From Lachnospiraceae bacterium UBA3845 (GTDB taxonomy: Bacteria; Bacillota; Clostridia; Lachnospirales; Lachnospiraceae), in the NCBI GenBank assembly GCA_002392705.1, contig DGHP01000056.1, forward strand, positions 8,968 to 54,714: DNA of 45,747 bases, given 5' to 3'. Below are positions 37,678-45,598 of the stretch, piece after piece. Each line of letters starts with the position of its first letter. The stretch's first letter is position 1. A program made the position numbers and the translations under genes. Below the pieces are notes generated by a model that searched no databases, had not been told where the DNA came from, and saw nothing but the letters and a program-made list of their open reading frames with translations.

Positions 37678-38627
37678 AATTTTGAAACCTCCTCGATTAA
37701 AATATTAGGGGTGGAAGCCCCAGCTGAAATACCTACGATGCCCCTGGATGGCACTAGCCGAAGATTCAAATCATCGAAAGTCTGAACAAAAAAAGTATTA
37801 TTACACTCTTTTTTGCAAATCTCATATAACTTCTGTGTGTTTGAACTGTGCTTACCACCGATCACTATCATCGCATCCGCGAGTAAAGCGATCGACCTGG
37901 CTTCTGTCTGCCTTTCTTCCGTTGCATTACATATAGTATTCAATACGACAGGATTATCATACCTCAAAGCTCTGATAATTTCAACCAGTTTATAAAATTT
38001 CTTGTGATGAAATGTCGTCTGGCTGACGATGCATACGGGAAGCTGCCCGGCGCTTTTCCAGGCCCGCGCTTCCTCTTCCGTCTCGATCACGCTGGCCGGA
38101 CCGCTGCACCAGCCGCGGATTCCCTCCACCTCCGGATGGCTCGCATTGCCGATGATCACGACTTCATAGCCGTCTCTTCCCTTCTCCTGCACAGCTCGGT
38201 GTATCTTCCGCACATAGGGACAGGTCGCGTCCACCAGCTGCAGGCCCCGCTCTTCCAGTTTCCTGTAAATACGCTCCGCCACTCCGTGGGAACGGATGAT
38301 CACCGTCCCGTCATGCAGATCGTCAAGTTCCTCCTCCGAACGGAGCACCCTGACGCCCCTGGCCGCCAGGTCGTTGACAACCGTATCATTATGAATAATC
38401 GGGCCATAAGTATAAATCGGCCCTTGTCCGTTTTCAATTTCCCGGTAGACCGTATCGATCGCCCGCCGCACGCCGAAGCAGAAGCCGGCGCTTTTTGCGG
38501 TGTAGACGGCAAAATCCCCTTTCGGAGACTTCCAGAGACTGCCGGGAAGCCCGTTCCTCTCATCTCCGGCGAGTTCCTCCAGACGGAGGATTCTTTCTGC
38601 CGCGTCCTGCTGCTTTTCATATCCCAT
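37647..38627 (-). CDS. ispH: 4-hydroxy-3-methylbut-2-enyl diphosphate reductase
   Basis: 326-residue [4Fe-4S] enzyme, last step of the MEP isoprenoid pathway (HMBPP to IPP and DMAPP). Cluster cysteines are in SAGFCFGVRRA, VDATCPYVRK and LNTICNATEERQ; the IRSHGV and GNASHPEVEG motifs bind the diphosphate. The N-terminal ~45 residues (KQQDAAERILRLEELAGDER) extend beyond classical IspH. I start at the ATG at 38627, with AGAGG six bases upstream; a TTG at 38633 is an alternative. The last 10 codons (KLCQKTILNRC) overlap rpsA in another frame and look like non-conserved tail, consistent with a broken ispH-rpsA fusion. Confidence 0.97.
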   Translation of the reverse strand: MGYEKQQDAAERILRLEELAGDERNGLPGSLWKSPKGDFAVYTAKSAGFCFGVRRAIDTVYREIENGQGPIYTYGPIIHNDTVVNDLAARGVRVLRSEEELDDLHDGTVIIRSHGVAERIYRKLEERGLQLVDATCPYVRKIHRAVQEKGRDGYEVVIIGNASHPEVEGIRGWCSGPASVIETEEEARAWKSAGQLPVCIVSQTTFHHKKFYKLVEIIRALRYDNPVVLNTICNATEERQTEARSIALLADAMIVIGGKHSSNTQKLYEICKKECNNTFFVQTFDDLNLRLVPSRGIVGISAGASTPNILIEEVSKLCQKTILNRC

Positions 38628-38650
38628 ACTCAACCTCTTGCATAAACGGA

Positions 38651-39325
38651 TTATGATACGCGCATGCGCTCTCTTGCCAGTTCCACCACGCGCCTCACCG
38701 CCTCATCCGCGTCCATATCCGATGTATCGAGCAGTACGGCGTCCCCGGCCTGCTTCAGAGGCGCGCTCTCCCTGTGGGAATCCCTGTAATCCCTCAGCGC
38801 GATCTCCTCCCGGATCGAAGCAAGATCGCAGTCCTCCCCTTTCTCCTTCAGCTCAAGATATCTTCTGCGGGCCCGCTCATCCACGCTGGCGGTCAGGAAA
38901 ATCTTCAGCTGGGCATCCGGAAGGATGCAGGTTCCGATATCACGCCCGTCCATCAGGACATTTTCTCTCGCGGCAAGGTCCTTCTGGAGATTTATCAGCT
39001 TTGCCCTTACAGCCGCTTTTGCCGATGTGAGCGAAGCCTTCGCGGATACCTCAGGCGTACGGATCTGGCTGCTGACATCCTCCCCGTTCAGGAACATATG
39101 CTGAATCCCGTCCCGGTAACGGAGGCTGACCGATATCCGGTCAAGCGCCCGGGCAAGTTCTTCCTCATCCTCGATATTCACATGCTCCCGCAGCATATAC
39201 AGGGCAATCGTCCGGTACATGGCTCCGGTGTCCACATAGATGAAGCCAAGCTCCTTGGCGGCTTTTCTGGCCACAGTACTTTTTCCGGCTCCCGCAGGGC
39301 CGTCTATTGCGATATTGAAACTCAT
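38651..39325 (-). CDS. cmk: (d)CMP kinase
   Basis: 224-residue cytidylate kinase, phosphorylating CMP and dCMP. Seen: Walker A IDGPAGAGKSTVARKAA at the N-terminus, the YVDTGAMYR substrate-binding motif, the DGRDIGT loop and the RRRYLELKEKG lid. Length equals other bacterial Cmk. The ATG at 39325 is preceded by AAAGGAG; the open frame to 39349 lacks homology. It stands 52 bases downstream of the flavoprotein gene and 23 bases before ispH, in the order flavoprotein-cmk-ispH-rpsA usual for Clostridia. Confidence 0.97.
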   Translation of the reverse strand: MSFNIAIDGPAGAGKSTVARKAAKELGFIYVDTGAMYRTIALYMLREHVNIEDEEELARALDRISVSLRYRDGIQHMFLNGEDVSSQIRTPEVSAKASLTSAKAAVRAKLINLQKDLAARENVLMDGRDIGTCILPDAQLKIFLTASVDERARRRYLELKEKGEDCDLASIREEIALRDYRDSHRESAPLKQAGDAVLLDTSDMDADEAVRRVVELARERMRVS

Positions 39326-39377
39326 ATTCTGCTCCTTTCTGCAGATCACCAGGTGTTACCATTCACGAACACCAGGT

Positions 39378-40649
39378 TCAGTTCCGACATATTTTCTCCG
39401 CAGCCGCCGTTCCGGCGGCATGGCCTGTCGCCCAGGCGATCTGGAGATTGAATCCGCCGGTATAAGCGTCCACGTCCAGCAGCTCGCCCGCCAGATAGAG
39501 ACCTGGCAGAATTCTGGACTCCATGGTGGAGGGATCCACCTCCTTCACCGACACTCCGCCGTGGGTGATCACCGCCTCCTGAAATCCCCTGAGCCCTGTC
39601 AGGGTCAGTGAAAAATGCTTCGTAACCCGGATCAGTTCCGTCCGCTCCGCCTTCGTGATGTCATGCACCGCTTTCTCCGCGGGGATTCCGGACCTGTCGA
39701 TGATCACCGGCTGCATGCGGGACGGGTAAAGACCCGATATTGCATTGCGGAAAACCTTATTGCTGCTTAGCTCAAAATCCCTTATGACCCTCTGATCCAG
39801 TTTTTCTTCGGAGAGGGCGGGTTTGAGATCGATCTCCGCGCTGAGGGGCTTTCTGCCGATCTGCTTCTGAAGATCCGCACTGGCGGAGAGAATAAGAGGT
39901 CCCGTCACCCCGAAATGGGTAAACATCATCTCTCCGAAGTCATCAAAGAGGATTTTTCTGCCGTCGCGAACCAGAAAACGCACATTTTTCAGGGACAGGC
40001 CCTGCATTTTGGGAATATCCGCCTCCGCTGCCGTGATCGGAACCAGGGATGGGGAAAGCTCTGTAATCTGATGTCCTGCCGAAGAGGCAAAACGGTATCC
40101 GTCCCCGGTTGAACCGGTGGAAGGATAGGACATTCCTCCGGTGGCAAGGATCACCGCCTTCGCGCGCAGGATCTCCCCGGTCCCGAGCCGGACTCCGGAA
40201 ACCCTCCTCTCAGTTCCCTCCTCCCTGAGCAGTTCCCTGACCTCGCAGTTCAGGCGGATCTCTACATGAAGGTGCTTCAGTTCCTTCTCCAGCGTCCGTG
40301 TGACGTCTGAAGCATGGCTGCTTGCCGGAAATACGCGGTTTCCCCGCTCCACGGCCGACTTCAGGCCCCTTGCCTCAAACCAGTCCATCACCGCGCGGGG
40401 GTCAAAGCCGTAGATACTGGAATACAGAAAACGGGGATTGCAGGGAACATGCCGGAAGAAATCCTCCGTCTCACAGCAGTTCGTATAATTGCATCGTCCC
40501 TTCCCTGTGATATAGATCTTTTTTCCCAGCTTATCGTTCTTTTCAAGAAGCAGCACCTTCGCCCCTTCCCCGGCGGCCGCGCAGGCCGCCATCATGCCGG
40601 CGGCGCCTCCGCCGACCACAATAATCGGATACCCGCTGTCCATGTTCAT
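39378..40649 (-). CDS. HI0933/YhiN-family FAD-dependent flavoprotein
   Basis: 423-residue flavoprotein of the HI0933-like family (BaiN/YhiN group). Seen: the dinucleotide-binding GGGAAGMMAACAAAGEGAKV at the N-terminus followed by LLLEKNDKLGKKIYITGKGRCNYTN, the family signature, a central FAD contact ATGGMSYPSTGSTGDGY and the C-terminal GLYLAGELLDVDAYTGGFNLQ. Function of most members is unknown; some reduce bile acids or other enones. The ATG at 40649 has GGAG five bases upstream; a GTG at 40655 is also in frame. First gene of the cmk-ispH-rpsA group; I found no convincing promoter. Confidence 0.94.
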   Translation of the reverse strand: MNMDSGYPIIVVGGGAAGMMAACAAAGEGAKVLLLEKNDKLGKKIYITGKGRCNYTNCCETEDFFRHVPCNPRFLYSSIYGFDPRAVMDWFEARGLKSAVERGNRVFPASSHASDVTRTLEKELKHLHVEIRLNCEVRELLREEGTERRVSGVRLGTGEILRAKAVILATGGMSYPSTGSTGDGYRFASSAGHQITELSPSLVPITAAEADIPKMQGLSLKNVRFLVRDGRKILFDDFGEMMFTHFGVTGPLILSASADLQKQIGRKPLSAEIDLKPALSEEKLDQRVIRDFELSSNKVFRNAISGLYPSRMQPVIIDRSGIPAEKAVHDITKAERTELIRVTKHFSLTLTGLRGFQEAVITHGGVSVKEVDPSTMESRILPGLYLAGELLDVDAYTGGFNLQIAWATGHAAGTAAAEKICRN

Positions 40650-40716
40650 ATTCACTCCAATGATACGGTCTGTGATGTGACCGCAAAAAATGTGGTTCTA
40701 TACGCACACCATCTGT

Positions 40717-40752
40717 GTTCTCATCTGAGTTATCATCTGGGTTCTCATCTGT
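40717..40752 (+). repeat. Tandem 12-bp repeat at the end of the histidine kinase gene
   Basis: Three head-to-tail 12-mers, GTTCTCATCTGA, GTTATCATCTGG and GTTCTCATCTGT. The unit is four codons long and, in a different frame from the kinase, reads (T/P/S)D(E/D)N repeated. The kinase stop codon (40745-40747) is inside the last unit. Confidence 0.75.
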
Positions 40753-42346
40753 CTTCCGCGCTGACCCATTCCCCGTCCATCGGGACATTCGGAGCCTTTG
40801 GGGGTCTTTTTGCAGGCTGCGCGTCCTGCCGGGCAGCTTCTTCCTGCTCCTCATTTTCCATGCTGCCGGAAGCATCCTCCAGTTCAAACCAGAAGGACAC
40901 GCCGCCCGGAACATTTTCCACGCCGTAAGCCTGATGGAAGGACTCCATGATCGCCTTCACAATCGACAGGCCGACGCCGCTGCCCCCGTATTCCCTGGTC
41001 CTGGCCTTGTCCACCTTAAAGAACTTATCCCAGACCAGATTCAGGTCTTCCTCAGGGATCGGCTCGCCGCTGTTGAAAACAGATACGCGGACTTTCCCGC
41101 TCCCCTCCGTGCGTTCTGCCCGGATCACGATCTTCCTTTCCCCCTCCACATGGTTGATCGCATTGCTCAGGTAATTCGTAAGGACCTCCTCAACCTTGAA
41201 CTCATCTCCCCAGACCGGGAGGGTCTCCGGCCCCTCATAGGCAAGCTCCGCCTCCTTCTGGGCGGCAAGAATCTGCGTGGAGGAAACCTTGCCCCTGATC
41301 AGGTCCGCCAGATCAAAACGGACCATCTCGACCACATCCTCACCGAATTCCAGCTGGTTGAGGGTGAGAAGCTTGCGGACCAGGGTATTCATCTTCCCGG
41401 CTTCATCGATGATCACGTCGCAGTAATAATCCCGGGAGTCCGGATCGTCATTGACGCAGTCCTTCAGTCCCTCCGCATATCCCTGTATCAGGGCAAGGGG
41501 CGTCTTGAGCTCATGGGAAACATTTGAGAGAAATTCCCTGCGCTCATCATCCATCTTTATCTTCTCGTCCAGGTTTTTCTGCAGCTCATTGTTGGCGGTC
41601 TTAAGTTCCGAGATCGTCGTCTCCAGGGTCTCGCTCATCCGGTTGAAATGCTCCCCGAGCTGGCCGATCTCGTTCTCCCCGCCGCTGGTATATTTGGCGT
41701 CAAAATCCAGATTTGCCATCCGTTCCGACAGGAAGGTCAGCTCCCGGATCGGTTTCGCGATCTGTCTGCTCATCCAGCCGATCATGATGATGCTGATGAA
41801 GATCGCGACAACAATCGTATAGAGGATAAACTCGCTGGAAATTCTGGCGCTTGCCCGGATGCTCTCCATCGGTATGCGCATGATGATGTGGAAGCCGCTG
41901 CTTTCCAGAATTCCCCAGATCTCAAGGAATTCACTCTCCATGCGCCTGTCTGTCTTTTTCTGGATCGTATAATAATCCGTCTCTTCCAGAATCTGAGCAT
42001 CATCGTTGTCAAAACCCATGCTGTAGGCATAGAGCCTGCCGGCCATGACCACGTCCTCCGGGTCTCCGTCCCCGATCACCGGCTCATAATCCAGGTTCAG
42101 TACAACCAGGCTGATATTGCCCGAGCGCTCCAGTTCGGTAAAATCTCCCTGAAAATAGTTCTCATCAATGCCGTCCTGCCCGATGTGGGCGTCGACCAGT
42201 GTATAAGCCCGGGTCAGAATACTGCGCAGCCTGACCTCATAGAAGCGTTCCAGGAAAACATTATTGGCGAAAAGCATCGCCACCATGACCAGGACAAGCA
42301 GGCTGATAAACATGACCGCCAGCTGCCTGGCAATTGATTTTTTCAT
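40745..42346 (-). CDS. Membrane sensor histidine kinase without adjacent response regulator
   Basis: 533-residue HPK. Order: TM1 at 9-30, extracellular sensor about 31-170, TM2 172-192, HAMP 193-246, HisKA with the phosphorylated H278 in FLSNVSHELKTPLALIQGY, and HATPase with the N box (NYLSNAINH), G1 (WDKFFKVDKA region) and G2 (GGSGVGLSIVK). The last ~35 residues are an acidic then basic unstructured tail (ENEEQEEAARQDAQPAKRPP). Start: ATG at 42346 with GGAGG ten bases upstream. The expected response regulator is not next to it on either side: upstream is a terminator and selD, downstream the flavoprotein group. Partner and signal are therefore unknown. Confidence 0.95.
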   Translation of the reverse strand: MKKSIARQLAVMFISLLVLVMVAMLFANNVFLERFYEVRLRSILTRAYTLVDAHIGQDGIDENYFQGDFTELERSGNISLVVLNLDYEPVIGDGDPEDVVMAGRLYAYSMGFDNDDAQILEETDYYTIQKKTDRRMESEFLEIWGILESSGFHIIMRIPMESIRASARISSEFILYTIVVAIFISIIMIGWMSRQIAKPIRELTFLSERMANLDFDAKYTSGGENEIGQLGEHFNRMSETLETTISELKTANNELQKNLDEKIKMDDERREFLSNVSHELKTPLALIQGYAEGLKDCVNDDPDSRDYYCDVIIDEAGKMNTLVRKLLTLNQLEFGEDVVEMVRFDLADLIRGKVSSTQILAAQKEAELAYEGPETLPVWGDEFKVEEVLTNYLSNAINHVEGERKIVIRAERTEGSGKVRVSVFNSGEPIPEEDLNLVWDKFFKVDKARTREYGGSGVGLSIVKAIMESFHQAYGVENVPGGVSFWFELEDASGSMENEEQEEAARQDAQPAKRPPKAPNVPMDGEWVSAEDR

Positions 42347-42453
42347 AAGTCCCGATTCCTCCGGAAAATGCAGAATCCTGCCATATCAGCATGACAGCCG
42401 GAAAAGTCCTGATACTGAAACATCCTGCTGTCAGAAATGCCCTGATGCCGAAA

Positions 42454-42494
42454 CAGATCAGCGCCCCCGCAACTGCCGCAGAGGCGCTGATCTG
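42454..42494 (-). terminator. Terminator after selD
   Basis: CAGATCAGCGCC and GGCGCTGATCTG, 12-bp perfect stem; on the minus strand the tail is TTTCGGC. It ends the selenium operon, 190 bases past selD, and isolates the kinase gene. The gap 42347-42685 also holds repeat R3 and no gene. Confidence 0.7.
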
Positions 42495-42638
42495 TATCCT
42501 GCTGACATGCTTCTTCAGCATATCACGATTTGTTTACTTTTTCCACCAGGATTCTCTTCTGCCGGAACATCCCGGCATGGCGGAATCGAAAAGCCGATAA
42601 CAAAAGCGTCCGCCGGAGTTAACAGAAAGTCCCCGGCA

Positions 42639-42668
42639 TATTGCTGTCACAGCCCTCCGCACATCAGG
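42639..42668 (+). repeat. Dispersed intergenic repeat, copy R3
   Basis: TATTGCTGTCACAGCCCTCC and GCACATCAGG: compare R1 (998-1025) and R2 (17662-17691). It lies 18 bases past the selD stop codon. Confidence 0.6.
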
Positions 42669-42685
42669 CTTCAGGCCGGCAGTAT

Positions 42686-43729
42686 TTACGCTTTCTCCAG
42701 ATATACGCTGTATTCTTCCCTGCTGGCCGCCCATCCGATCCGCTCGGCGCAGGGAATGCGCTCCTTCAGTTCCCTCAAGAGTTCCCCGGCGCACTCATGA
42801 GGCAGCGCGATCAGGAGGCCGCCGCTGGTCTGCGGATCATAAAAGATATCCTGCAGCTCCCGGCTGACCTTCTCAGAAGCGTATACGCCTTTGCCTGCGT
42901 AGTCCCTGTTCCGGTAGGCTCCGGCGGGAATCAGGCCCATCCGCGCGCATTCAAGCGCCTCAGGATGGAAAGGTACCCGATCCGCGTCTATATGAATCGA
43001 TACCCCGCTGCCCTGGGCCATCTCATAGCTGTGCCCCAGCAGGGCAAAACCGGTCACGTCCGTACAGCTGTGCACAGGATATCTGACCATGATGTCCCTC
43101 GCCTCTTTATTCAGGGTCTTCATCTGTGCGCAGATCCGTTCCACGACCGAGGGCTCCGCCATTTCTGCCTTCGCGGCGGTCATCAGGATCCCTGTTCCCA
43201 GGGGTTTTGTCAGAATCAGATCATCGCCCGGTCTGGCGCCGCTGTTGGTCAGAACCCGGTCCGGATGCACAAACCCTGTCACGGCGAGACCGTAGATCGG
43301 CTCTGCGCCGTGGATCGTATGCCCGCCTGAGATGATCGCGCCGGCCTCATAGGCCTTCTCATAGCCGCCCCGCAGGATCTCCTGCACGGTGTGGCGGTCC
43401 ATCTGCTCCGGTATGCACATCAGGTTCAGTGCCAGCTTCGGCTCCCCTCCCATGGCATAGACGTCGCTCAGCGCATTGGCTGCCGCAATCTGCCCGAACA
43501 GAAAGGGATCATCCACGATCGGCGGAAAAAAGTCCGTTGTCTGCACCAGCGCCAGTTCATCGCTGACTTTGTATACACTGGCGTCGTCGCTCTTGTCAAA
43601 GCCCACGATCAGATTCGGATCGGTCCTTGTCCGGAAGCCTTCCAGCAGGCTGACCAGGGTCCCCGCTCCGACTTTTGCCCCGCAACCGGCGCAGCTGGCC
43701 AGTTTTGTAAGCTTTACCTCTGTCTCCAT
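42686..43729 (-). CDS. selD: Selenide, water dikinase (selenophosphate synthetase)
   Basis: 347-residue enzyme making selenophosphate from selenide and ATP, the selenium donor for selenocysteine, selenouridine and selenium cofactors. Seen: the N-terminal catalytic loop ASCAGCGAK with C16 and K19 (cysteine, not selenocysteine), the metal-binding DDASVY and QTTDFFPPIV, GGHTIHGAEPIYGLAVTGF and the LPQTSGG-type DPQTSGGLL. Length standard. AAGGA just before the ATG at 43729. Last gene of yedE-TusA-like-DUF3343-selD. No selA, selB or tRNA-Sec gene is in the window, so which selenium use it serves is open. Confidence 0.98.
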   Translation of the reverse strand: METEVKLTKLASCAGCGAKVGAGTLVSLLEGFRTRTDPNLIVGFDKSDDASVYKVSDELALVQTTDFFPPIVDDPFLFGQIAAANALSDVYAMGGEPKLALNLMCIPEQMDRHTVQEILRGGYEKAYEAGAIISGGHTIHGAEPIYGLAVTGFVHPDRVLTNSGARPGDDLILTKPLGTGILMTAAKAEMAEPSVVERICAQMKTLNKEARDIMVRYPVHSCTDVTGFALLGHSYEMAQGSGVSIHIDADRVPFHPEALECARMGLIPAGAYRNRDYAGKGVYASEKVSRELQDIFYDPQTSGGLLIALPHECAGELLRELKERIPCAERIGWAASREEYSVYLEKA

Positions 43730-43863
43730 TCCTTCTTCCTTCCGTCCCTGGTTATGATACAGCCCCGCGCTGTCCCGGCAGCTCCAGAGCAGTCCTGCTT
43801 TTTCTGCTGCGGCGTTTCCCGCAGAATAAACAGACGCTCAGCAGCCCTCAGAGGCCTTAATCT

Positions 43864-44112
43864 TCAGCTGCCCCTGGCCCGGTATTTCAGGATATAACCG
43901 CTGTCTGAAGCTTCCACAATCTGCTCCAGTTCCTCCGGTATCTCCCCGCAGGGAAAAAAATCATCCCCCGTCTGGTAGCGGACACAGGTCCCGCAGCTGG
44001 AGCTGAGATCCCTGGGCACGGGGCCGGGTTTGGAAACCCATCCTGCCCGGCCGCAGAGCTTATGAAAGCGCATGGCGCCGAAATGGCTGAAAAATGTGGC
44101 GATATAATTCAT
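43864..44112 (-). CDS. DUF3343 protein, putative selenium/sulfur carrier
   Basis: 82-residue protein of the DUF3343 family, often next to selD and yedE and proposed to carry Se or S. Seen: NYIATFFSHFGAMRFHKLCG at the start, VSKPGPVPRDLSSSCGTCVR with the conserved SSCGTC cysteines, and a GYILKYRARGS tail. The ATG at 44112 fits the family start and has GGTGG eight bases upstream; the open frame to 44175 adds a C-rich extension (CGSCSSH) without support. It lies 76 bases after the TusA-like gene. Carrier role is inference from context. Confidence 0.88.
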   Translation of the reverse strand: MNYIATFFSHFGAMRFHKLCGRAGWVSKPGPVPRDLSSSCGTCVRYQTGDDFFPCGEIPEELEQIVEASDSGYILKYRARGS

Positions 44113-44188
44113 ATACAGGTCCACCAAAACATGGCTGCTGCAGCTGCCGCATCTGAACTGCCCTCTGCGCTGCATATGCCGCAGTCAT

Positions 44189-44395
44189 TTATTTACTGAG
44201 TTCCAGACGGTACTGGCCGTTCTCCTCCGTCAGCTTCACGCGGTAGCCCTGGCTCTCCGCGAAGCGGGTAACATTCTCCCTGGAAGCCACATTGTCCACC
44301 AGGACCGCATAGCGGTTCTCACCGCTCTTCAGGGCTTTTCTGGTCATAATCACAGGTTCCGGACACGAAAGTCCTCTTGCGTCGATGGTATTCAT
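44189..44395 (-). CDS. TusA/YedF-like sulfur/selenium carrier protein
   Basis: 68-residue SirA/TusA-fold protein. It has the CPxP motif in IDARGLSCPEPVIMTRKALK, whose cysteine carries persulfide or perselenide. YedF proteins have in addition a C-terminal DsrE domain; here only the TusA half is present. I start at the ATG at 44395, with GGGAGG eight bases upstream, and the start two bases after the yedE stop; an ATG at 44401 is too close to the ribosome site. Position between yedE and selD indicates a role in selenium delivery rather than tRNA thiolation. Confidence 0.93.
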   Translation of the reverse strand: MNTIDARGLSCPEPVIMTRKALKSGENRYAVLVDNVASRENVTRFAESQGYRVKLTEENGQYRLELSK

Positions 44396-44397
44396 GC

Positions 44398-45480
44398 TCA
44401 TTCCTCCCTCCTGAATGTATTGATGCAGGCGATCGCAGCCACTGCCAGAATTCCGATCACAACAGCGATCTTTCCGTTTGCCGTCGGCCCCTCCCCGCTG
44501 GAAGCAAGACCGAAGTTATGGGCAAATGCGGCGCCGACCATCAGTCCGATCACCGCGCAGGCGCTGTCGGAATTTCCTTCACCGGCCATAACCAGCTGGC
44601 GAAGCGGACAGCCTCCCAGAAGGACGCAGCCAAAGCCGGCAAGATACATGCCGAGCGCGTTCCAGAGCCCGTCCGTATGCGCGACCGGCTGCCCTGCAAG
44701 ACCGAGGTGGAAATATCCGCCTATGGCGGCATTCAGGACAAGGTTGCAGACAAGGGCGCTGACCAGAATCGCGGCGAAACCGCAGATCAGCCGGTACTCC
44801 CTGAAGAGGATGATATCACGGATGCCGCCGACCATGCAAAGCCTTGTTTTCTGGGCGATGGCTCCGACAATCAGGCCTGCCGCAAGGCTGACCAGGATGG
44901 CCGCATGCTTCGCACCGGGTCCTCCTCCCGCTTCCGTAAAATGAATGAAGGCGGGAGCGGTGACAAGCAGCAGCAGAAAGACTATCTCAATAACGGGAAG
45001 GATGCCTCCCTCCAGTGCGGGCAGCCTGTAGGTCCTGCGAAGGGAATAGCCGCTGTTCAGGAAAAATACACCGGTCAGAATGCCCAGGAAAAATCCCGCG
45101 AATCCAAACAGGGCGTTCATATCTCCGCCGGCCAGGCGTACGATCATGCGGAAAGGGCAGCCCAGGAACATCAGGCAGCCGATCATAACAAAGAAGCCGA
45201 GGATAAAACGGGTCATCGGCGAACTGCCGCCCCGCGGCGAGAATTCTTTGCCTGCCAGGGCAAGAAGCGTACTGCCGAGGACAATTCCGATAATTTCCGG
45301 ACGAATATACTGAACGGCGGCCGCCTGATGCAGGCCCAGCGCTCCGGCGGTATCCCTCAGAAAGCAGGCGATACAGAATCCCATATTGGAAGGATTCCCG
45401 AAAAATACCAGCAGAGAGGCGATCACACCTATGATGAGCCCTCCTGCTATAATCTGCGTCATTTCTTTTGATCTGTTCAC
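44398..45480 (-). CDS. yedE: YedE family putative selenium transporter
   Basis: About 360-residue membrane protein of the YeeE/YedE family, with nine or ten hydrophobic segments. Seen: GNPSNMGFCIACFLRDTAGA, FLGCPFRMIVRLAGGD, KTRLCMVGGIRD and LLGGCPLRQLVMAGEG, the cysteine-containing substrate motifs found in pairs in this family. It is thought to import selenite-derived or thiosulfate-like species; the selenium role is inferred from selD. Two starts are possible: ATG at 45507 (GAGGG before it) or GTG at 45480, with a textbook GAGGAGG site six bases upstream, which I use. Heads the operon; promoter at 45570-45598. Confidence 0.93.
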   Translation of the reverse strand: MNRSKEMTQIIAGGLIIGVIASLLVFFGNPSNMGFCIACFLRDTAGALGLHQAAAVQYIRPEIIGIVLGSTLLALAGKEFSPRGGSSPMTRFILGFFVMIGCLMFLGCPFRMIVRLAGGDMNALFGFAGFFLGILTGVFFLNSGYSLRRTYRLPALEGGILPVIEIVFLLLLVTAPAFIHFTEAGGGPGAKHAAILVSLAAGLIVGAIAQKTRLCMVGGIRDIILFREYRLICGFAAILVSALVCNLVLNAAIGGYFHLGLAGQPVAHTDGLWNALGMYLAGFGCVLLGGCPLRQLVMAGEGNSDSACAVIGLMVGAAFAHNFGLASSGEGPTANGKIAVVIGILAVAAIACINTFRREE

Positions 45481-45533
45481 AAGCTTCTCCTCCTCGGGCA
45501 TGTTCATATGCCCTCTTTCTGTATATTCTCTAC

Positions 45534-45561
45534 AAATCAGGTCCCAGGAAGAATCTGATTT
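45534..45561 (-). other. Leader stem-loop of the selenium operon
   Basis: AAATCAG and CTGATTT, 7-bp stem with a 14-base loop, directly at the predicted 5' end of the yedE transcript. It may be a stabilising stem or a regulatory element. Confidence 0.35.
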
Positions 45562-45569
45562 TGTGTATT

Positions 45570-45598
45570 ATTATAGTTCTCTTTCCGGTCCTGTTCAA
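45570..45598 (-). promoter_or_regulatory. Strong sigma-A promoter of the selenium operon
   Basis: On the minus strand TTGAAC (45593-45598), 17 bases, perfect TATAAT (45570-45575). The bases from 45600 to the window end are AT-rich and then GC-rich, with no gene; they may be upstream sequence of a divergent gene beyond the window. Confidence 0.75.

Noticed and set aside
44377..45471. 364-codon plus-strand frame opposite yedE
   Set aside because: Antisense shadow of the transporter, no signals of its own.
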